From NCBI RefSeq assembly GCF_037975245.1, contig NC_092562.1:15992521-16056520 (forward strand): 64,000 nucleotides of DNA. Direction: 5' to 3'. This DNA comes from Apostichopus japonicus (taxonomy: Eukaryota; Echinodermata; Holothuroidea; Aspidochirotida; Stichopodidae). Shown piece by piece: positions 1 through 13,257 of the stretch (positions within the stretch are counted from its first letter, which is position 1; every line of letters starts with the position of its first letter). The position numbers were made by a program, and so were the translations under genes. The notes under the pieces were generated by a model. It was not told the origin of the DNA. It saw nothing but the letters and a program-made list of their open reading frames with translations, and made no database searches.

Positions 1-3000
1 GCCTTCTACCTCCCACCTACCCCCCCCCCTCTTCCCCCATCCTCCAAAATGAATTGAAAGACATTTATCTTGCATCTGACATTTTGCCGTATTTTGAACA
101 CTCACCGTCCAAAATGAAATAACTAAGACATTTATATAAAGCCCTGTAGTGTATGATAAACTCTTTGTATACAGTAATGAGATGTCCGCAAGATCAACTT
201 TATAATCGTAGGCAGCATGGCAGTTATGGTTACCTTCATCATCTGACGCTGTCGATCGGAGTTGTCAAGACGATGACAAATACTCTACTTTCGGAGTTGT
301 TGAGAATTGCCAACATGTTTTAAAGATCTTCGTCATGTGTGAAGGTGTGAATATTGTTTTTTAAAAGTTTCTACTCTAAATCTCCCTTAGGTGTTAGGCA
401 GCTACTTGCAAATGCTCCATTTATTTTCTCCTCATATTCTACGATGATCCTTTGAATTTTTTTTATGTACAGTAGTCATAATGTCTGTAATTTTCAATAC
501 AAAATTGCACCAAAATTGAATTCACACACACACACACAAGATAGAAAACAGAAAATAGAGAGGAAAAAAGAAAGAAACCAACTTGAGAATTTTATAACTT
601 TCAAAGTAAACTTATTTCATGGGAAAGAATTGATTTGACTACCTGTCCATCCCATTAATGACCTTTTTAGTTTTGTCTTTTTTTTCCTTTTTCATTGTCA
701 GTTCCTCCATTGTTTGTATATCGTGAGCTATTGTTCAAAGCCTTAACAGACGTTTTTAATTATTAGAGAAATAGAGTTAGTCTGTCAATACATTTGCTGC
801 TACACTGCAGCAGTTTAGGATGTGCTCACTGTTAATGAGAACAATTGTTAAGCTTGATAATTACGTAGTCTTTCAAGTCCTTGTCCGATTGTCATCTTAA
901 GCCACGACAAACCTTACAGTAGAATTCCCACCGTTTTCGTCTTCGACGTAATAATCAATTTCGCTCTCTTTTGTCACCCTACACATACACATACATACAC
1001 ACACTCACTCACTCACTCATGAGATGGTATTTCCTCCCATCTTTTTTCTTGTTTCTTCTTCGATCAATCGAGAAAGGCAGGCAGCCTGCCTGCCCCGCGT
1101 GAGCAGCAGCGAGCAAATTAAAGCTCATTTTAATATGTATGGAGATTCCTTTCCACACTTGGCATAGGATTGAAGCAATCAATACAGTAATACAAGTTTC
1201 TCAGTAGCTTTCAAGTCCATTAGTAATACACAGGGTTTCCATTGTACATTACTTGCCTGGTGTAGCTGTGTGTGTATGCTGTGTATGGCAGGAGCAAACT
1301 AAGAAGAAGTAAAGATTGCGCAGTACTAGTGTCATTCTCTCCCCGTGAAGCGTTTCTTGGACTTAATTGGGGGCTTGTGTCATCCATCCATAAGTCCTGA
1401 ATAGATCAGAGGTAATAGTAGGTATGTGCATCACTGTCACAAGTCAGGACTAAAGGTGTGGACTATACAGCTCCGTTTTTTTGCGTTTCATCAGAGACAA
1501 AAATAGCACGGGAGAATAATTAAAAAAAAAAACGCCTTCTGAGGACGGAGAAAAGGACATACCGGATATTTCGTAGAGCGTTAATGTTTTGGCGGAAACT
1601 CCATCAGAGGATTTGAGAGATCTGTTGTTTTTTTTCCATTTTTGGTGTATCGTAGCATGAGACACGAAGCAGGCTTACAGGTATATATATATATATATAT
1701 ATAAATATTCAATGTGCCTTTATGTACGTTGGTCAATCAGTAGATATCTATTTATAGACAGCTGTGTATCTATGTATATATGTTGTGATGTATTGTCTCT
1801 ATGTATGTGTGTAGGTAGTAGTGATGATAAACTTAAAGTATTAAACGGTCATTGGATGGTTGAACACATTAGATGGTTAGGCTTGTAGCACACATTAAAG
1901 ACAGCTACACAAATGTCACATACAGCTTAAATATTGTTGGATCAAGTGTTCTTTTCATTTCATTTGGGATTATTTTAATACTGATTATTTTTCTTATTTA
2001 CTTACACACATTTTTTTTTCATAATTTAAAAAAAAAATTTTTTTTTTACTTTCTTGATAAGTCATCTGGCAAGGTTTACTGATTGTAGGCTGTCCTGTCA
2101 CCTAGGCTGAGCTACTCGTGAGGTGGTTTTGCTGATTCAATTTGGATAAATATAACACAAATGACTTGCTAATTTTTTACCTGTAATGAAGATATTACTG
2201 TATCTTACATATTGGTATACCCGATAGCCACTCAAAAAGCATTGGTGTGTACCGTTTTTGTGTTTAAGCGATTCTTATGATACTAATTATTTTAACAAAG
2301 CATAGATGTATGGAACCGAAATGTCAGAAGGTGCTTGCATATGTATGGCCCCTGGGAATAATTTATAATACATGCCTATATTTTGTGACCCCCAGAGAGG
2401 TCTCTGCCATTGTTAGAGGGGCCTTCGATGCTGTTTGGCTTTATGGTGTTACCTTCTTCACTCTTGTATTGATTTATCAATACAACTTGCTCTGTTGGAA
2501 TTTTGACATGCCTTGTGTATTAAAGTTAGGTACTTAAGTGAAAAGTGCATTCTAAAACTCATCACTTATTTGAAAGGAAAATTAGTATACATACATACAT
2601 ATACATGTATACATACACACACTCATACATACATAAAGAAGAAGGACTGAATCAACATACTTTTGTGCATCGGGATTTTCGAAATTTAGCTATCGGTGTG
2701 TTCTGTATTTACTACAAATATGAGCTTTCATAGTTGCAGGTATGGTACCATGATGAAATAGATCTGGAAACGATAAAAAATATATATGCTACCAGCATAT
2801 AGAGGGCGAGAGAGCGATCTCACATTGCTTTAGTGCATTGTGAAGGCATATATAGTATACTACCTCCATACAGTAAAGCTGATTACTTTTTATAACTATG
2901 TTGTGAGAGGTTACTGCATGGTGGTTGTAAACACCGACCATGCGAGCTACTGGTGGCTTCATCGTAAGTCTTCAATCCTTTTTTTTATCTTTTTTTTTAT

Positions 3001-6000
3001 AAGCATTTTTTTTTTCAGTTTCATACTGTAGTAAATGATTATGATTCATTGTGGAACATTTTGCAAGTTTTTGATATTTTTCTTACAGGATTGTAATTGC
3101 AATGTGCTAGCATTATCTGTACCTAGAATATTTAACCCACATATGAATGATATGTTTATGAAGAAGTTTGAATTAGTTTTCTATGATTTTACTTTTGTGC
3201 AATGTTATTTAACTCTTTGGTTGTCTTTTTAGTTGGATTTATGGACTATATCTAGTCCTAATCCATTGTAGAAAGCAGATCTTTTGATTGAAATTTTTTA
3301 TTACTAAGAGAATCGACTTGTGTTTCGCTTTACTTAACACACAAGTCACTGGTGCAATATTCTGAGCAATTATGGGAAATATTTCTTCTCTTTGAAACAG
3401 GTAAAAACGTGATAAATAGCAAATTAGCTATAAAGTTAATGAAATGTCTCAATTCTTCTACATGCAATTTATACGTAGGCTAGGCTACAAATTATGTGAT
3501 CTGCATTACAAAGTATTGTTAGGCTAATGTTTTGTTTGTTTTCAAAGGTTAACAGATCTATCTGGTGCTTTCTTGTCAGAACATAGACTGCAGTGCATAT
3601 GTCCAAATCTGACCAAATTGTACAGATTGGAATTATACAATTTATTTTAACATATCCTCCAGAAAGTGTTTGGCCTGGAGTCAGAAAGGTCACACTAAGG
3701 TTATTCTCAGGTGTAGATCTTAATATCTGACGTACAAGACCTAAAGTAATATATATGTGTAGGTCCTACACGAGTTTAAACTCTATTATTATATGTGGAC
3801 ATGTCTGGTGTTTATCTAGCATAAATGTAGGGAAAATGCTGTTGACATCTAGAGGGACCTAGCCTAACTTATGTAACTACTGTAACTCTTGTAATAACTT
3901 ATTGAATATTTCAATTATTGTGGCCTCAAAAGTCGTACAGTAGTTTTGGTCAAGAAATTGCTCCCCTCTTATATAACATACTTTATTTGAAGGTCTATGC
4001 ACACCCTTCGAACAACATTATCTTAATCACTCTAATAGGCATTATAAACCATGGAAATAGCTGCAAACTCCCATAAAATATCCATCAGATTGACAGTTTT
4101 ACATGTTTTTTCTTAATTCTAGTTTTATTTATTTATCTAGTAATTATGCACATTGATGATAAGCAGGGAGTGACTGCCAAATTTTCTGTTATGTTATTCC
4201 TTTGTTTTTACAACCTTCAAGGTATCAAGGACACTTGTAGTACTTTAACAAATGCAGACACTTCACTATGTGTGGTGTGGCTATTCATTTTAAAGTGTTA
4301 GCTCATTTTGGATTTTTTTTTGTTCTGTTTACACAATAAGGAACATGACCTTTTCAAAATGGGAAATAATTTCTCCTGGATGGAAAAACCCCTACCTTTA
4401 GATAGCCAGCCAGGGCTTGAATCATGACTTTCCAGATCTTTGGTATCATTTCTACCAATATCCTCAGGGGCCCTGAATCCACTTGCCCATAACACAGGGG
4501 AGGGGGGCAACTAGGGTGCAAGGCATATTTGTATGGAGGCAAAACATTTAACACTGATATGAGAGATGGGTCTGAGGGGAGGGGTTTTCTCTCCCCTTTG
4601 GGAATTTTTCTAGAAGTAAAGTTAGCTTAGATGCAAAATGGTGCTATCATTTGACAATTTTTCACATTGCATTGGATTAAAACGATTAGCCTTTTACTAT
4701 ATATTTTGGATAAGTAGCAAATCTGATGATTGGGAGGTGCAACTGGGGGGGAGGGGGAGAGGTGGGGGGGCAATCACCAACATCAGAGTTACTGTTTATG
4801 CGTCCTTGTGGCGTCCTTTAAACCCATCCTACTGTAGGTGATGCCTGTCATAAGTGTCCACTCTGGGATTAATTTATCCGGTATAACTACGTGCAAAATG
4901 GTCACCTTGGTGAACAAGTCCAATGATGTATAGAAGTGATTTTGTTTTAAAACTAGAACCATAGTATTTTATAAGAGACCAAATTCAGAGCCTCCCAGAC
5001 TGCTACGTGAACGATAAATTACTCCTTGCTAGACTGTTGGACTCTTAATATTTAAATTCATATCAAGCCATAGGGGACAAGTTAATATTTCACATAAGGA
5101 TCCCCAAACAGGTAAGAATATCATAAATATAGTCTTTCTGGCAATATTAATTATTTTGAGTGTGAGCAAGAGGATATATTTGAGTAGGTCCTTCCAGTTA
5201 AACCTGAATCAGTCGAATGGTTTAACAGTTTACAGATTTAACAGATTACACTACTACCCTGTATCCATTGATAAATACGATGCCATTCTGCATTGAATTG
5301 AATATATATATATATATATATATAAATATACATATATTTATATAAAGTTATAGTTATATATATTTATATACAATTGCACAGCTAACATACTTTAAGTTCC
5401 TTTCATAATTTATTCATTCAGTTTCAACAAGGTTTTTGCGCAGACTCTTTTTGCATAAATCTATCTTTGAAGGCCAAGTGACACTCTCACACAGAGACCT
5501 ACATGATATCGATAAAAAAGCTGGTTGCTATGAAATATTGTATTTTTCGTGAGCATTGAAGTGCAATGATGATAAGGTGAATTAAAGGAGCATGCCAGTG
5601 GTAGACTACGAGACACATACATGGTTCAAGGCGGACAACTTTAGGTATTCCACATCAACCCACTGACAGATGAAACACTGAATTAAAGATTTCATCAAGA
5701 TGCATTTTATATTGTCATATTGCAGGATATTGTAGAAAATGATGTGTACATCATAAAAGGACACAATGGATTTTCGTTAGTGTAGAAAATAGAGAGATTA
5801 CCAAAAAAAAAGTCAATATTTACCATCAGGGAGATGGAGTAGCGGAGAAAATTGAAAAAGAGAACATCGTTAGAAAATATGCCATTTAATCGTCAAAGTG
5901 GCCTATTACATCTACTGGTCGTTAGTATAAACATACTGTACATGTGTATAAGACCTTGCTAATTGTAGTTCTACCCTCCCCCTGATAACAAATTGGTTCA

Positions 6001-9000
6001 AATTACAGGAAGAGAGAGAGCATGAAAACCGCATTCCTGATTTAGTTCTCCGCCCGCTGTTTCAATAACGCCTTTGTATAATTCAATTACAGCTCTTTCT
6101 CGTAAGAGCTAGTAGTAGTGTAAACTTCATTAAATGGTCAATTTGTGGAGGCTTACATGCTCGAAATTGCAGTGGATGTATTCGTAACCTCATTGTGAAC
6201 CCTTTTCAAGGAGTAGAAAAAGAAGATGAGATTTCATCTCGATCAATTAGGAGAATGAGTCATCTCGTTTTGCTATTTAGACATGATCACATCAGCTGTT
6301 AAAAGCTAAGCCACCGAGTCGGTTCGGAGCAAATGTACGCAAGTTTTGCGTTAATTATTTTTCGGAGATACGATGATGCGGTTTTGTCAGCTTGGCAGAA
6401 GAATACATGTTTAGTAACAGACCACATCCCTGGTTAGTCATAGTTAGCATAGAGGAATTTAGAGACATGGACACTTAAAAATTAGATGGCATCACTTTTG
6501 GGTAGTAATGGTTCTGTTAAGTGCACACACATGTATGGTAACACACTACATCACATAGTCGTTGTAAGCACTAAGGAATTTGTTTATAGTGTAAATTTGT
6601 AGCATTATAATATTGCAGAGATGTACACTTATACTATTATATATATTATACTATTATATTATATTATAAAAGTGATGCCATCTATAGACGGCATCACTTT
6701 TGGGTTGTGATGGTTATTTTGAGTGAACACACATGTACGGTAACACACTACATCGTCATTGTAAGCACCAAGGAATTTGAATCACAGCCCTATTTATTTA
6801 TATAAAGAGTACACACATTAAAATTAATCTTTTCATGAAAAAATTCCTGCCATGTATGGAACAAATTTATTCCAAAGGAATTTTCTGATTAACAATTAGA
6901 TTCTGTCAGTGGTTTGCAACAGAACTGATAACAAAATTATTGAAATGATAAGATGATAGTATCTAAAAAAATTCAATATATTATATGTGTTTTAGTTTTT
7001 GTAACTTGACTTTTTAACTAAACAGTGCTGAGAACGGTATTGGAAAGACAGTTGTAACACATGCGTTACTTCACGTATACACATTCCACCACTGAAGTAG
7101 ACTACCAGTTAAAAATTTTAGAGCTTGTCACGACGCATAGATCATTACGTACGAATACATAATTAGATGTGCTCCTACCAAAAACCGCATAATTTTTTTT
7201 TTTTTCCTTTCTTTTTTTCTCTAAATAACATAATTTATTAGAATGCCCTACAATCTTATGGTTTCAATCGGTAAAACAATTTTTCATTTTCAGAAAAGAA
7301 TACATCATTAACACTTCGATCGGTAAATCAAACGCATAATTTATGGTACAGAAACGTTGACAAGTAGTCTCATACAATTTCTTAGTTTTGTTGCTAACCA
7401 ATAGGCTGTAGACTCTGAAAGTGTGAATATATTGAATATCCAGCATCCTCCCTCCCTCATGCCTCTCTAATCCCCATCCCCTCCCCTTTCACAGCCCTAC
7501 CCAAAAGCAAAATTTATTGGTTAATTCGGTATTTCCTTTCATCATCAATATTTGATAGCATTTGGCTCCTTGGCATATGCCCAATACATCAACCTGGGGT
7601 TAAAACAGCAATTATGAAATGGCACTTTGGCGAGATGAGATTCTAGTAGGCATTGACCTCAAGAAAGTTGTGGCAAATTAGAAGTGGCAACTTGGTTGTA
7701 GAGAGAAGGGAATATAGTGTTACATAATTTAATTAATTTAATAAGATAAATCTTGATTGGATTTAAGGGTGAAGCTCTTGTTTTAAAGTTAAAGCTTTGT
7801 AAGATAGGACTACTTTGGTGACAAATGTGATTGTCTAGCCAGGACATTTGTAAAAGTTATGAAATAATGGCAGAGAAGAGAGAGATGAGAGAGGATGAGA
7901 GAGGATGTGAGAGGATGTGAGGAGAGAAAGAGGGAGTACCTTTCTGTAAGAAAAATAAGTCAAAAACTTGCTGAAGTTGTCTGATCGTTGCTCGTATTCC
8001 CTGATGGAACTATATTTTCTGCAAGATCATGGATTTGCCGCAATGTTTTAGCTTTTTCATGGTCTGTACTATGAAACGAGTTGAACATTTTCGTCGAATA
8101 CAACGTCATAAAAATACATTAAATGCCTAATCCTTTGCCCACACTTGCGATCATTAAAACTGGTATTTCAACTAACTTTTTTTCGACAGTTAAGTTTTAA
8201 TTACAGTCATACGGTCAGAAATGGGATGCTATTCTGATCACATTGAATACGCCCTTAAAACTATGCAGTTATTATTAACAGAAGTAGTGTCTATAAAGTA
8301 AAAAAACGAAATATTTCCCTTGAACCTGGTTTGGACGTATTCCAAGGTTTTCCAGTGATGCCGCTATGCCTGGAGTTAACCAGTTGAAACGTGGGTTCAA
8401 ATTGCAGGGCTTATCTGCGGTTATAATTTTATCTCTACGTATGCATGCTTGAAGCAAGCCCGCGTTCGTGGGAATGGCGTATTTGAAAGGTAGTTTTTCT
8501 ATGTTGTGGTCATGGATCATGACCTGTACAGGCTGTACTGTACAGAACAGTGAACTGATCACAGTCATATCAGTTGATAGTATCACATAGCAAATTAATT
8601 GATCTGTAAACTGGTCACATTGCTATACAAGTGCAAAGTTGTAAAGTACATAGCAGTTTTTTTTTTTCTTTCTACATCTATAGGAAGCATAGAATAAGTG
8701 ACAAACTTCTAAAAACCTTCAAACTGCTTTGAAAAGTCAAGAAAGAGATATGAATAATAAATAATTTTCCATGAATGATCATTCTATATCTTCAATACAC
8801 ACTACTGTCAGGCATTTAATATATAAATGTAATCTTATATTGTGTTTGCCAAGTCTGTATACATTACAGGCACAAATTTATAATCAAAATGTCAGAATCA
8901 TACCCAGCCCTAGCTAAACTCATTTTATTTGATTTACTATATTCACACATTGTCACAATTGGCAGATAATAAATTGACACCGTAGATAAAGTCAAAACAT

Positions 9001-9420
9001 CATTTGTGATCAGGCGTTGCATAGGATATTGGTTTTCCAAGAATTAGATCAAACTCATCTTAAGATTGACAGATAATTTTTCTGTTTGAAGGATGGTTTA
9101 GGCATAATTTTTTTCTTGTTGTCACAAATGAATTAAAAATTTAAAAAAAAAGGGAAATATTGAGTGATAGTAATGTTGCTATATATCTATTCCAGTTTTC
9201 AAGATATGCACCTGTAAAATACATACATGTACAGAAGGTTCCTCTTTGGGAAATTGGTGATGACGTGCTGGCCGAAAATGATGATGTTAATAAATAAATA
9301 TTAACTTCACTCCTGGCTTACCTGTCTCCCCACAACCTTAATGTTAATATTAATGTTAATAAATAATAAATTTTAATACCTCAGGTCCTCAACCAAAAAC
9401 CATAAACATGTTCTTTTATA
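1..9420. other. Upstream noncoding region with simple repeats
   Basis: No ORF with recognisable homology on either strand; the short frames here are AT-rich chance products. Simple repeats are (CA)n at 523-538, ACAC/ACTC repeats 981-1019, (TA)n 1681-1703 and 5301-5330, and a GAGAGGAT minisatellite 7873-7930. C/G runs occur at about 20-29 and 4745-4771. This region may contain the Rab3 promoter and 5' noncoding exon, but I cannot place them. Confidence 0.5.
6485..6780. repeat. Duplicated ~95-bp block with 12-bp foldback
   Basis: A block starting GGCATCACTTTTGGGT, with shared GGTAACACACTACATC and AAGGAATTTG, occurs at about 6488-6585 and again at about 6690-6780. The second copy is preceded by its own 12-bp inverted repeat AAAAGTGATGCC at 6668-6679, with a 10-nt loop. 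The intervening DNA is TATATTA-rich. This looks like an imperfect segmental duplication or a MITE-like foldback. Confidence 0.6.
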
Positions 9421-9742
9421 ACTTGATATGAACAAATGCAGAGCAACTTTGGAAGACATTCAAACACTATTTGTCCTTGACCAATTTTGTAACTTCTGTA
9501 AACATGTCATTTGAGGCCATAAAAACATTCTCATTGAGTTTTGTTGAGCACTACTACATCTAAGGAACTGTCCTAATGGTTTGTGTGTTAAACTAACAAA
9601 TTCCAGCCACTTTTATAATCTTTTATTGATGGAACCTCAGATGTTGAAAGGGTCATTTTTGAAAAACTAAAAGTAGTAGAGAAAAGTATACAACCTGGAC
9701 TGCTAGCAGTGTTTTCTAACGGTCTAAGTCATATCAAAATAA
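9421..9742 (+). repeat. Interspersed repeat family, copy A
   Basis: Shares ordered blocks with five other places in the window. The blocks are GAGCAACTTTGGA, CATTTGTCCTTG-like, TAAACATG.CATTTGAGGC, GAGTTTTGTTG, CCAGCCACTTT, ATTGATGG, AGATGTT.AAGGGTCATTT and GCTAGCAGTGTTTTCTAAC. It has no ORF and no recognised family name. The flank carries TTAATGTTAATA-type AT repeats (9283-9375). Confidence 0.65.
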
Positions 9743-9800
9743 TTGATTAATTCTAATAACAGAAGCAAGAAAAGTACTTTTAATTAATTATTTAAACAAT

Positions 9801-10072
9801 AGAGCACCATGAGTTGACATTTAACACCATTTTGATTTGACCAATTTATAACATGATGTAAATATGTTTAATTTTGGCCGTAAAATCTTATGCATCCCCG
9901 TTGAGTTTTGTGATGCATTTGAGGATCTGTGTGTTAGACTAAGAAGTCCAGCCACTTTCATTGATGGGTCTCAGATGTTCAAAGGGCTGTTCTTCAAAAT
10001 GTTCAAGTAGTATTTAGAAATACAACTTGGATTGCTAGCAGTGTTTTCTAACAGTCTAAATCATATCAAAAT
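9801..10072 (+). repeat. Interspersed repeat family, copy B
   Basis: Aligns by eye over its length with copy A immediately upstream, ending in the same CTAGCAGTGTTTTCTAAC..TCTAA.TCATATCAAAATAA block. The two copies lie head to tail about 60 bp apart, either a local duplication or a dimeric element. Confidence 0.65.
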
Positions 10073-13029
10073 AAATACTGTACCTAAAGTCATCCTATTT
10101 CATTAGTTGACAAAGCAGAAAGGTATATCTGTGAAAGAAAGATGAAAAACATTTTCCAGCAAACTTAGACTTAGTTTAGACTATGTTCTGTTTTTTGTTT
10201 ATAATATCCATCCATCACAAAAGAACAGATTAAAGAACACAAACTAGTGTCTTGTAGGTTATATGAAATCCAACCTCCTTTGATTACACCCCTAGTTTTG
10301 GGGGTTAATATTTCACTGATATAGTTCACCAGGTTGCTGGCATGGAAAAGTCAACCAAAATTATAATTTTGTGATTTGTCCAGTATAATTTAATAGCCAT
10401 GCTCAGTGCGATATGTTGTGTATGAAATAGAGTAATTTTAAACCTGTATTGACCTAAGATATTTGACTGCAACGCTTACAGTACAGAGTGGTAACAATTT
10501 AAAGTTCACTAGTTGACACTATAGTTTGAAGAGAAGTATTAAAGTGCTCCAGGAATTTGAGCGAACTGTACATCTCTCTCTATTTCTAACAACCACTGTT
10601 TATGTCCAGTTATGTCCAGCTTAATGGAGACACAAACCCAACTATCAATATGGATCTCTTTGATAGAGATAACTGTCATGACAACGTCAGTCTGTCCGCA
10701 AAGAGCTAAGAAAAATCTTAAATTCCCTTTGGGAGATATCACAGATTTTTTAATGTTCCTTCACACACAAGGCCGAAGACTTGATCAAGTCTAAATATGA
10801 CATCATCGAGCCACATGTGCTTAATTTGCTTTTATCTTTATTTGTTTATTTTCTGTAATAGAGATGGATTTTTGCAAAATAATAGATCTATCTAAAATAT
10901 TGAAGGTCTTTACATGACCAATAGATGTCTTTGGTTTTCAGTGTCAAACACAGAAAAAATTTCGACCTTAAAAGAAAAAGAAAAAAAAAAGTATTAAAAA
11001 GGTTTCTGATCGTATTGGCACTGTGACATCACAGATTTACAAAATGGCAGCTTCCAGGTCTACATGACTCGTATGCTAGGATCTCACCCAACCGGAGGGG
11101 CAGTTATTCTTCTCAAAGATCTCTGTCAGATATTGCTTAACATGATAGTAGGTTTTAGGTTTTCTTTAAAGACCACAGACGTTACTGTAATTCCCATGGA
11201 TTTTGAAGGATATTGCAGTAGGACTATTATAATTAGAGTAATTAGATCCAACCCTACAAGGTTCTTTTAATCAAGATTGCTTGAAGTTCATCAAAAATAC
11301 TGTAGCTAAATGTCAAATTATGTTAATTTTTTTAGGTTTTCATGTCTGGATTTATGTTTCCTTATAAACCCATGATGATATTTTAGACATGTTTGGATTA
11401 AATATTGCAGGCAGTATGCCATCGAGGCACCGGAGATGTTGTGAAAGTAATTTGAGTTGATTCACAATACAAGGCCATCATTAAGTCAGTGACTTAATTA
11501 GTGCCAAATTAATTAAACATTTAGTTTCATCATCTCCAAACGATGTTTGGAAGAAAAGACGCTTGAAGCCTTGTATATTTTTCGAGGCAAAGGAGAGCTA
11601 GATTTACCCTAAGCCTATTGTTGCTTTAATTTTTAAATTTTTGCTCACTCTGATTTTCTTGATTTGCTTTTCTTTGGTTCGGGGAGAGGGAGGCCAAGGG
11701 ATGGGAGAGAGGGGGCCTAGGGAAGGTGGAAAGGGGGATGGAATGGTTTGTAAGCCAAACGTGACATAAATTATTTCCAGAACTGATTTTTGTTACCAAT
11801 ACAGTATGTGAATATGCTGCATACATTGTCTCTTCCTTGCGGCCTTGTAAGTAAAAGTATTTGCGAACTTCTCACGTCAGTCGGGAGATCTGTTTTAAGA
11901 TGCATAATGCATGACATTACAGTACACTTCAGTGGAAATTTATTTATGCATACAATCTCGAGATATAATGAAGCTACCGTGTCCCGTTAGAATCTGACTT
12001 TCACATGATTCTGAGGAGTATACAGGACATCATGGTCATCTGTGAGTTAAACGGCTTGACATTCATCGAAGAAAAATTTTAGATTCAGATCCAAGTCACC
12101 GGCTCACTGTACACATTTCGATTACAGTATCACATAGCAGAGCCACAAAGACTACGGCCTCGTTCAATTTATGATGCTAAAAATTCAAAGCCAGATCCTC
12201 CAACCCACCAAATCCCCCTCTCCCCCCACCCAACCCACAAAGATAACATATTCTCTGGAGATATTCGAAACCGCTACATATCCCACTAGTCTCTAACATG
12301 ATCCTGTACGAGCATAACAGGAGGCATGTCCATTACAATATCACAGGGCAGAGCCACAAAGGCCATGGCCTTGTTCAAATTCTGAAGAATCTTGGTCCCT
12401 CTCAAAAATCTTTTAGAGTTAGAGGTTAGTTTTGCTTGTGTTTGTTAAATTCTGCTGGTACTGATTGTTTATAATATGGCTGACATTTTAGCAGTAAACA
12501 ACCCAGCATCTTCCATGGGAACTGTGCCATTAACCGCCAGACCACCTACCCATCAGAATCGATAGTCAGAATGGATGAAATCTAGCTCAGACCATGGACA
12601 TGACATTAAAAAGAATATGGACATTATGTTACTGTGTCAAAAAATATAAGTTAATAGATCCCCTTCATTACACTCTAAAAACATAAATTTCTTGGTGACC
12701 TACCAAAACTATGTTTTGCTCAGCCCACTTTTGGGGCTTGTCCCATAGTTTTGCTGACCATCAGTTTAACATATTTACATTGATGTTCTCTTAGTTGAAA
12801 CCAGTACAGATATGGATCTCCACATGGTTGATATTTCTGTAATCGGCATCACCTCCGTTTGCTTACCTGTCCCCTCTCACCGCACTATTTTTTTCTAATG
12901 CCGTAATTAAATTCTCATGACGTCATCATCGTCCTCGTCATCGCTTAATGCATTCTGATTTTGGTTCTTTTTCTCTTCACTCATGTTTCTTTTCTTTCCT
13001 TTTCCTTTCTTCTCGTCTTCTTACTTCAG
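10073..13029. other. Noncoding region upstream of Rab3 coding exon 1
   Basis: No supported gene. It contains a degenerate direct repeat (about 12121-12185 and 12330-12392), an A-rich run at 10970-10990, and an AT-rich stretch with homeodomain-type TAATTAG/TTAATTAA sites at 11480-11530. The last 70 bp are the polypyrimidine tract of the Rab3 acceptor. Confidence 0.5.
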
Positions 13030-13257
13030 ATGGCATCGGCGTCAGTAGATAACAAATGGCAGAAGGATGCGGCTGATCAGAACTTTGATTACATGTTCAA
13101 GCTGTTGATCATCGGTAACAGTAGTGTCGGTAAAACATCGTTCCTCTTCCGATACGCAGACGATTCCTTCACTTCCGCCTTCGTAAGCACCGTCGGTATT
13201 GACTTCAAAGTCAAAACAGTCTTCAGACAAGACAAAAGGGTCAAGTTACAAATATGG
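13030..13257 (+). CDS. rab3: Rab3 coding exon 1 (residues 1-76)
   Basis: Encodes residues 1-76, starting [19 protein letters not shown]. It holds the nucleotide-binding P-loop GNSSVGKT at 29-36 and the effector/switch I segment around Thr54. The exon ends after Trp76 in phase 0 with a GTGAGT donor at 13258. A strong polypyrimidine tract followed by CAG ends at 13029, so the A of the ATG is the first exon base. The open frame continues upstream through the pyrimidine tract (12961 onward), but that is intron and not protein. Confidence 0.97.

Noticed and set aside
8275-8586. 103-codon minus-strand ORF with fairly even amino-acid composition
   Set aside because: No motif recognised and no flanking exon-like sequence; left uncalled.
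12961-13029. N-terminal extension of Rab3
   Set aside because: The open frame upstream of the ATG is the polypyrimidine tract of the splice acceptor, giving a Phe/Leu/Ser-rich peptide absent from Rab3 proteins.
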